Below are positions 56,654-64,000 of a DNA stretch of 64,000 bases, piece after piece. Each line of letters opens with the position of its first letter. Positions within the stretch are counted from its first letter, which is position 1. Source of the DNA: Pogonophryne albipinna (lineage: Eukaryota > Chordata > Actinopteri > Perciformes > Artedidraconidae). The stretch is from the NCBI GenBank assembly GCA_028583405.1, contig CM053260.1, forward strand, positions 29,250,593 to 29,314,592. The letters run 5' to 3'. The translations under genes and the position numbers were made by a program. Under the pieces are notes generated by a model. The model was not told the DNA's origin, did no database searches, and saw only the letters and a list, made by a program, of their open reading frames with translations.

Positions 56654-59600
56654 CTGCAGGAAGAGACAGGAAGTGAGTGGAAGACATCAAACAGGTTTTA
56701 ATACCACAAAGCAAAGAAGGAAAATTGATGGTTTTGAAGTGATGTTGAAAAAGGGGATCTATCCATAGTCAGTCTATTAACTACAGAAAAGGCAGGTGGG
56801 AGAAACTTATACATCTGGTTTAATAACCACAAAGCAAAGAAGGAAAATGGATGGTTTGAAGTGAAAGAGGAATTTCTCTATAGTCAGTCTAACAAAAAAA
56901 GCAGGTTGGAGAAACATGCATTTTAAAAGCTGGACTTCTCCATCTGGACTCAAACCATTGACTCCATTAGAGGAACAAGTGGTGTTACAGGACAGGAAGT
57001 GAGCATGCTGTGGGCAACACACCAACATGGTAACTTCTTCAAATTCTGTTGATGATGTTTTAGTACATTTTTGGTGTTTTTCTTTAAGTTATATTTAGAC
57101 GAGTGGCATAACTGGCTTTAATTCTCTCCTTTCAGAGTATACTCTTATACTCGATGCATCACATGTCTTTATGATAAGTTCCTGCATATTGTGAAACCTC
57201 CTTACTTTTTGCTACTCGGGTAGAGCAATATATCTGCAGTTGGCGGCCCTAATCTATACATCTCCGCATCGGCTATTTATACAAAAAAAATGTTTTTCTT
57301 AAAAGTCTTAAAATAAACATTCTAAGAGTGATGTTGAGTCGCAATTTAACTCGGCAAGTGGATAATATTATGGATATATAATATCCTCTTTTTTTCTTTA
57401 AATCTGACATTGAACACAAAATAAAAATGCTTCAAATCAGAGATGTTGTCAGGAAATGTAGATGTCTTAGTGGGGTACCTTGTGGTACTCCGTGTAGAGC
57501 AATTTGTTTATTTTCTATTGTTAAATTGTCGTATTTTATCAAACATTCATAAAAATCAATATATCTGCAATTTGTGTCCCTGCTCTCTAAATATCGCATC
57601 GGCTATTTGAACCCATTTAAAATGTAATGTAATGTAAAATGTAATGTAGTGCACAATATTGTGAATATAAAATATTTGTATACAAGCCCTTTTTATTCTT
57701 TAAATCTGAATAAAAATGCTTCGAATCAGACATGTGGTCAGGAAATGTAGATGTCTTAGTGGGGTACCTTGTGGTACTCCGGGTAGAGCAGTTTGGGCAG
57801 CTGGTTGAAGATGAGCCCCGGGTCGTTGACGGAGCGTCTGAAGACGTGGTACACCGGCGTGTTCAGGTGATGGGCTGCCAGAACAGCGTCCGCCGCAGTA
57901 AGCCCCGCCCCCACCACCAGCACGGGGTCCGATGATTTGTCGAGCTCTCCACGGGAGATGGCGGCCTCCAGCTCCCAGAAGGAGTGGCAGACGTGGGGCA
58001 GCGACTCGCCCTCGACTCCCAGTCGGGCCGGGATGTCGTGGGTTCCCGTCGCCAGAACCACGTTATGAGCCAGCAGCGAGAACGGAACCTCGTCGGAAAC
58101 AGTGGAACCATCTGACAGGAAGTGGAGGGAGGACACAGGAAGTGGAGGGTTAATATGAGACTCTTTATAACCCTTATGTCAATGGAAAATAATTTTATCA
58201 TATCATATTTTTAAAGCAGTTTGATTAAGGGGACTTTTCATCCAACAGGGAGAACTTACAAAATATAAAAACAATATATATTATTAGAAAATTATTTAAT
58301 CAACCTCACGCGAAAATATGAATATAGCCTAATTTAAAGAAGTTTAGGAAGGGGGCATGATACAGAAAACAGCTTTATAAAAAAAAGATAATAGATATGA
58401 AAATAAGGGAATATTTAGTGTCTAAAAGCTTAAAATATTCCAAATATATTACATATTTTCAAAGACATCCCAGCGTGTTTTATTAAAGTTATAAAACTGT
58501 ACTTTAAGCACTTTGAGCAATATAAATCACATGTATTATTATTATTATTACCTCCCAGCTCCTCCCCTTCGCGCCGCTGCAGTCCCGTCACCCTCCAGCA
58601 GGGCGGCGATCCCTCCTGGTTGCTAGGCTGCCTGGTTACCCCGGTTACGGTTGTCCCACAGGCGAAGTTCTGCTCCAATGACATCTGGGAAACGTAGTGC
58701 TGGTAGTAAGAGGCGATTTCTGCGGGAGTGGCTCGGTCATTACGGACATTTCTGCGGGAAAAATAAACAAGGAAATATATTTAAAAAATAAGATACATTC
58801 ACAGATTTTAATTCATCATTAACACACACAGGCTTAATACATATTTACTTGAATTTAAGAAGTGGTTTTACAATTTGAAACAGTGAAACAACAATTTAGA
58901 AAAGGTAATGTTAGTGGCAATACTCCAAGTTAAAGTCTAAAAGAGTTGAACAGGAAGTATAGAGGTTCCTGGAAGATAAAAATCAACTTATCAAATCAAT
59001 ATTTTTTAAAGACAAACAAACAAAAAGGTGCGGTGACATTTAACACAAATTGTATTCATGAACACAAACTCAATGCTCTGCGTCTCATGCTTCTTTATGC
59101 AGATGTCACTATTAAACTCATTCCAAAAGGCACAATTAAGACTGTTAAAAAGCTCAGCAATGTTGCCCTCTGGTGGTCAAAGTGGAGGATAGCTCTTGAT
59201 AAAAACCAGTAAGAACCATTCAAACTCCTGCCGAGGTTAACACTGATTGCATGAAGTCCCTCCTAAATATGTTTAGGATCTTAAAGCCATCTATCCATCT
59301 ATCTACCTATCTACCTATCTTTAAATCCAGCATATACTAATACTTTCTGAGGCAAATGAAGGGTTAAATCAATATTATATGTGTTCTGTAATAACCACTC
59401 AATACTCAAATATCAGTGTTATAGGCCTACGTCTATTTAAATACTGTTTCCTGTGCACAGACCTGCGTTTCTCCCTCATCCAGTCTTTGAGTTTGAGTCC
59501 AGGAAGCTCCATCCAATTAGCCAGACTGAGTGTTAGCATGGAGCACTCCATAGCCTGGAACAACACACACACACACACACACACACACAATTAACATGAT

Positions 59601-62600
59601 GTCAATGTCTATTATACAAACAAGTCCAGTCTCATGACATGCAATAAACTGTGTGTTCACAAGCTGCATCCCTTGCATCATGTGCTCACTGCAGTTTGTG
59701 CAAATAAGCGGCTGCATGTCGACACAAAGAATATTTGCACACATTTCCATATCCTGTGCCGAGTCTCAGGGACAAAGACCCTGCTGTGAAATTAGGTTTT
59801 AGCTCGTCAGGAAATGTTTGAAAGATATGTCTGCCGTTTCAAAACAAACAAAGGTATTTGATTTGATTTATTTCATATCATGTTATCAAGTATTTTTTTC
59901 TATACTTCCTGGATTGCATATTCAAAGCAATACTTTTTACCTTCATTTTATTATCACATACACATTTATTATTTCAAAACCAGACATTTTTAATCTCTTG
60001 TCATTATTTTATTATATTTTTTCAAGCATGATTTTTTTATTGAAGACAATTTTACCCCTTTTCTTTGAATTCATTGTATTATAATTGTATTTAATAAATA
60101 TTTCAAAGCAACACTTCTCTTCCCTGTTGGAGTTGTTATCATTTTATTATTATTATTTTTGCTATTATAAGCACGAAATAGCTAATGCAAGAATTTGTAT
60201 TTCCTCATTTTTTTAAATGCTATTTTATTTCTAGTCTAGTTTTAATTTCTCTTTTGTACAATGCCTTTTCTTTTTATGCTGCCTATAGTACTATTATTAT
60301 CAATTTAGATTTAAATTCAAGACTTTTTTTGTCGCTTTTATTCAATTTTGTATATTGTTTGTTATTATTTGCTGCTTCAAAGAATATTGAAATAGTACAA
60401 GTTATATTTTTAATAGATACTGAGAGTAACGTACGCTTTTATTCATTTTAATTAATATTTTTGTTATTATTTGCTGCTAAAAATAATATTGGAATAGTCA
60501 AATAGTCAAAATAATATATATTTTTAATAGATACTGAGAGTAACGTACGTGCCAGGCGCCCCCCGGCGGGCCCCTCCCCAGCACCAGGTGAGGGACTGAT
60601 CTCTCAGGCTCGTATCTCCAGTCCAGAGGAGACGAGTGGTCCAGACCAAAGTCGCTGTCAGGGAGCAGCAGCGAATCAAAAAGCACCGCCACGGGGTTAG
60701 AGGAGCGGCCCTCCAGACCCTCACACAGGTACTCCAGGTCCTACACACACACACACACACACACACACGATATATTGCTCTATAAGTCAGCAGATAAAGG
60801 AAATATTTACATGAAAGATTCTAAAGAGATTTGATAGCTGGTTACTGTTTGTATAAAGTCCAATTCACAACTAGACAATGTAAACAATAACATATGTATT
60901 ATAACCAGTGTTGGGCAAGTTACTTCCAAAATGTAATATATTACATATTACTCTCTTTTTAAAGTAATAAGTTACATTACAATATTACTGTCTCTGAAAT
61001 GTAATGAGTTACACTACTTTAGTTACTTTTGAGTTACTTTCACCAAAATAACCGCAAAAGAATGGCTAGGTATTTTAAATGCTGAAATGTAGTTTAGTGC
61101 AGCTCATTATGCATCCAGTGAAGGGCAATGTGGTAGCATAACAACTGTGTAGGCCCTTAAGGCTACTAACAACTTGTATTACACGGCTTAGTTGAATACT
61201 CGATTCTGATTGTAACTTCTTAACATGTGACACGTTGTTAATACAGCAGTACAGACCACTGTCAAGGACTATAATGAAGGTTGCTAAGGAGGATCAAGAA
61301 AGAGAAAGGAAAAGAGGTTAAAAGACGGAGCGCTGGACGTCAGATAAATCACCAGAAGAAGGCAGACAGGAAGTGAACACTAACAGGACACGGAATGGGC
61401 TCTGTAGTGTGTTTAGTATATGGCCATGTACAGGCCCGGTTCCAGAACAACATGACTCAGGGTGCCTCTGAGGTTACAGGGGGCGCAGCAGTAGCAGGTT
61501 TACATGAGCAATAGTGGCCGGCAACAGCAATGAAAAATAGCATTGATGGTCCCAATGAACAGATTATGGCATTTGTTATGTTTTGAAACCAAGCAAGTGA
61601 GAACATTTCAAGTGAGTTAAAAGTGCAATCCTGAAATATCTCATATAGTCCAAAGTGGACTGTGGCAAAGAAAAGCACAAAAGCTTCAAAGCTGTACTGA
61701 TAAAACAAATGAGAACATATTGTAAATCAAGGCAAATATTATTTGAACCAGCTCATGGTTTGAAATGGCAAACATTGAAAAGCAAAAGTATTATTAAAAC
61801 CATGTACTAAATCATCACTTTGGTCCCATCATATACTCTGGGAAGAGAATATTTACTGTGCTTGAAAACTGGTATCACATCTTCCTGTGAGGTTGACTTT
61901 GTGACCTGGAGAACATTTCAGCTGCAACATCAGCTCGTTGATAAGCTTGGGATATGAGATCTTTGTGTAGCCATTCGTGGTGAAGGCATCTGTGCTATTG
62001 TATGCATTATGTTTGATCCAACATTTCTACAGGCATGGCAGAATATGGCACTATTTTCACATGAATATTCTAGCCCTTGTCTATTTGTATACCACGAGCT
62101 GCAACATGACCACCTAACCCCACTGTACAGGCGGGTACTTGTTTAGATATACCTGGGCAGGCTCTGTTTTGCCGTGGTATCCTGGCTGGCACCTGCGGGC
62201 CGCAGAGGGGCGACGTAGTTTGGGGAGACGAAGAGTGCTGCTCCGGGGGCGGCGAGTCAGGCGGGAGTAAGCTAGTGTCCACCACGGAGGGTAACGTGAT
62301 GTCCCCATCTGACCTGTTGTCTGCAGTAGATGCAGTGTTGCTGGCGTTTAGTGATGGTTGCTTTAACCATTTTCGTATAAATGATTATCCACAGATGTGT
62401 GTCACTGCTGTCGAAGCACTTTGGAAATGATGCACGCGCAGCGGAGCAGGTCACGCGCACCTGACACACTTTATTGTTAGTATTTTTCGCTCCGTTCTCT
62501 TTTTTGAATAGAGGGTGCATAACATTCAACTGCCCGAAGATCCCGACGCGAAGCCTGAAGGGTAAACACCAGGTTTACTAATCTACCCGCACAATTTGTC

Positions 62601-63092
62601 TGGTGTCGGAATGTCTCGCGGTTAAAATGTGTTGTAACTGCGTTACTGGGCATAACGGGTAATATATTACCCACATTTCATTAGTAATGCGTTACATTAC
62701 TTCGTTACAGCAAAAAGTAATATATTACTGTAACTCCGTTACTTTTGTAACACGTTACACCCAACACTGATTATAACAATAACAACAAAGCTGTAGAGTT
62801 GGAAACAAACATTACATTTTGCAGATGTTATGTTTACCAATTTTAAGAACAACAGTTTAGCCGATGTCCTGTGTGTGTGTGTGTGTGTGTGTGTGTGGTG
62901 TGTAGTGTGCTTGTGAGAGTATGCGTGTGCTTGTGAGTGTGTGTGTGTGTGTTACCTGCTCCAGCAGTGACAGATGTGGCTGTTCCCCCAGTTTGCTGCT
63001 CAGCAGGGGGTTTGGGTGCGATACCTCTGGCGACAGGTAGGGGGTCCGACCCGACAGTAGGTAGGAGAGGCAGATCCCTGAGGGGCCGTTAC
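56072..63092 (-). CDS. osgin1: OSGIN1-like oxidative stress-induced growth inhibitor, six 3' coding exons
   Basis: Exons (transcript order): 62956-63092, 60549-60740, 59463-59554, 58552-58751, 57768-58111 and 56072-56653. All are bounded by GT-AG sites and all phases join correctly, giving about 514 residues. Seen: GNGPSG FAD-binding motif in the first exon; 'LEYLCEGLEGRSSNPVAVLFD'-type block; 'GPPGGAWH'; 'GAGLTAADAVL' second dinucleotide-binding motif; and a C-terminal 'RRNPIDVDPFT...GLYAMGPL' block closer to OSGIN1 than OSGIN2. OSGIN proteins are FAD-dependent monooxygenase-like, stress-induced (NRF2/p53-linked) growth regulators. Oddities: a Ser-rich insertion in the last exon and an acidic C-terminal tail. 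The 5' exon(s), with the start codon and the first Gly of the FAD motif, lie beyond 64000. Confidence 0.9.
56655..57767 (-). repeat. tandem duplications within the last osgin1 intron
   Basis: A ~121-bp duplication lies at about 56696 and 56817 ('accacaaagcaaagaaggaa'). A ~289-bp repeat (units near 57190-57478, 57479-57767 and the exon itself) carries copies of the preceding exon's 3' end and donor. Confidence 0.8.
57768..58111 (-). CDS. osgin1: osgin1 exon (second nucleotide-binding motif)
   Basis: 344 bp, GSTVSDEVPFSLLAHNVVLATG through GAGLTAAD to YPEYHK; donor AAG|GTACC. The 3' end and donor are duplicated in the following intron. Confidence 0.9.
58552..58751 (-). CDS. osgin1: osgin1 exon
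   Basis: 200 bp, NVRNDRATPAEIASYYQHYV to REGEELG plus one base. The donor GAG|GTAATA opens an (ATA)n tract. Confidence 0.88.
59283..59320. repeat. (TATC)n-type microsatellite
   Basis: Imperfect 'atctatc/ctatctac' run in the osgin1 intron. Confidence 0.8.
59463..59554 (-). CDS. osgin1: osgin1 exon
   Basis: 92 bp, AMECSMLTLSLANWMELPGL to EKR plus two bases. The acceptor lies 8 bases after a (GT)n tract; donor CAG|GTCTGT. Confidence 0.9.
60549..60740 (-). CDS. osgin1: osgin1 exon
   Basis: 192 bp, exactly 64 codons, DLEYLCEGLEG to PPGGAWH. The acceptor AG directly follows (GT)n; the donor is CAC|GTACGT. Confidence 0.9.
60906..62769. mobile_element. hAT-type non-autonomous element in an osgin1 intron
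   Basis: Ends CAGTGTTGGG and CCCAACACTG are inverted. Flanks ATTATAAC at 60898-60905 and 62770-62777 are a perfect 8-bp target duplication. Subterminal 'taatatattac' motifs occur at both ends. 1864 bp with no transposase frame. Confidence 0.9.
62956..63092 (-). CDS. osgin1: osgin1 exon (FAD motif)
   Basis: 137 bp; begins with two bases of a split Gly codon, then NGPSGICLSYLLSGR; ends SLLEQ, phase 0. The acceptor is preceded by a (TC)n tract and the donor GTAAC runs into (CA)n. Confidence 0.88.

Positions 63093-64000
<908 letters not shown>

Noticed and set aside
59818..60451. Phe/Leu/Ile-rich plus-strand frames as membrane proteins
   Set aside because: AT-rich intron sequence of osgin1; hydrophobic only through T-rich codons.

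Overview
This window is from a vertebrate nuclear genome, almost certainly a ray-finned (teleost) fish. The evidence is a single-exon odorant receptor, a multi-exon osgin1-type gene with short introns, long CA/GT microsatellites, and a dense mix of fish-type mobile DNA: hAT, Harbinger, KDZ, TTAA-flanked MITEs, Ty3/gypsy LTR elements and LINE fragments. Only two conventional host genes are visible, both on the minus strand. One is an odorant receptor (9695-10720). The other is the 3' six coding exons of an OSGIN1-like flavoprotein (56072-63092), whose first exon(s) lie beyond the right edge.

Layout. 1-9.4 kb: MITE and tandem-repeat debris, including three copies of a TTAA-flanked MITE (family A), one copy of a second TTAA MITE (family B) carrying a solo LTR, and short direct repeats. 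9.7-12.4 kb: the receptor, a decayed tandem array upstream that repeats a possible leader-exon/donor unit, and a TATA-like promoter candidate. 13-15 kb: duplicated blocks interrupted by a LINE tail. 15.7-17 kb: a Harbinger-type element with a CAG target duplication. 18.95-19.4 kb: a KDZ transposase fragment with one intron. 19.9-21.7 kb: a long gypsy-type integrase frame. 22-23.5 kb: 340-bp repeats. 24-26.6 kb: TE coding debris, then an LTR element (LTR, primer-binding site, gag, protease) that is frameshifted and truncated.

26.6-39.0 kb is the most unusual block. It is a hierarchical repeat array: a ~118-130 bp subrepeat is expanded to 10 and 7 copies, and a ~1.33-kb unit containing two of those subrepeats is repeated five times. 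An unrecognised 317-residue protein frame is embedded in it, with two atypical C2H2 fingers and five 20-residue Thr-Pro/Ser-Pro repeats. The array ends at a 5'-truncated LINE.

40.75-42.3 kb holds a young, internally deleted LTR element. Its only reading frame has a gag-like N-terminus joined to a long charged coiled coil, possibly captured host sequence. 42.5-56 kb contains hAT elements with clear 8-bp target duplications, nested MITEs, an L2 fragment between 25-bp inverted repeats, and microsatellites. 56-64 kb is the osgin1-like gene. Five of its splice sites directly abut microsatellites, one intron holds a hAT insertion, and another holds tandem copies of an exon's 3' end and donor site.

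All calls come from reading the sequence. Family names rest on motif recognition, not on database searches. Several long frames begin at non-ATG codons; the first ATG is noted where it matters.
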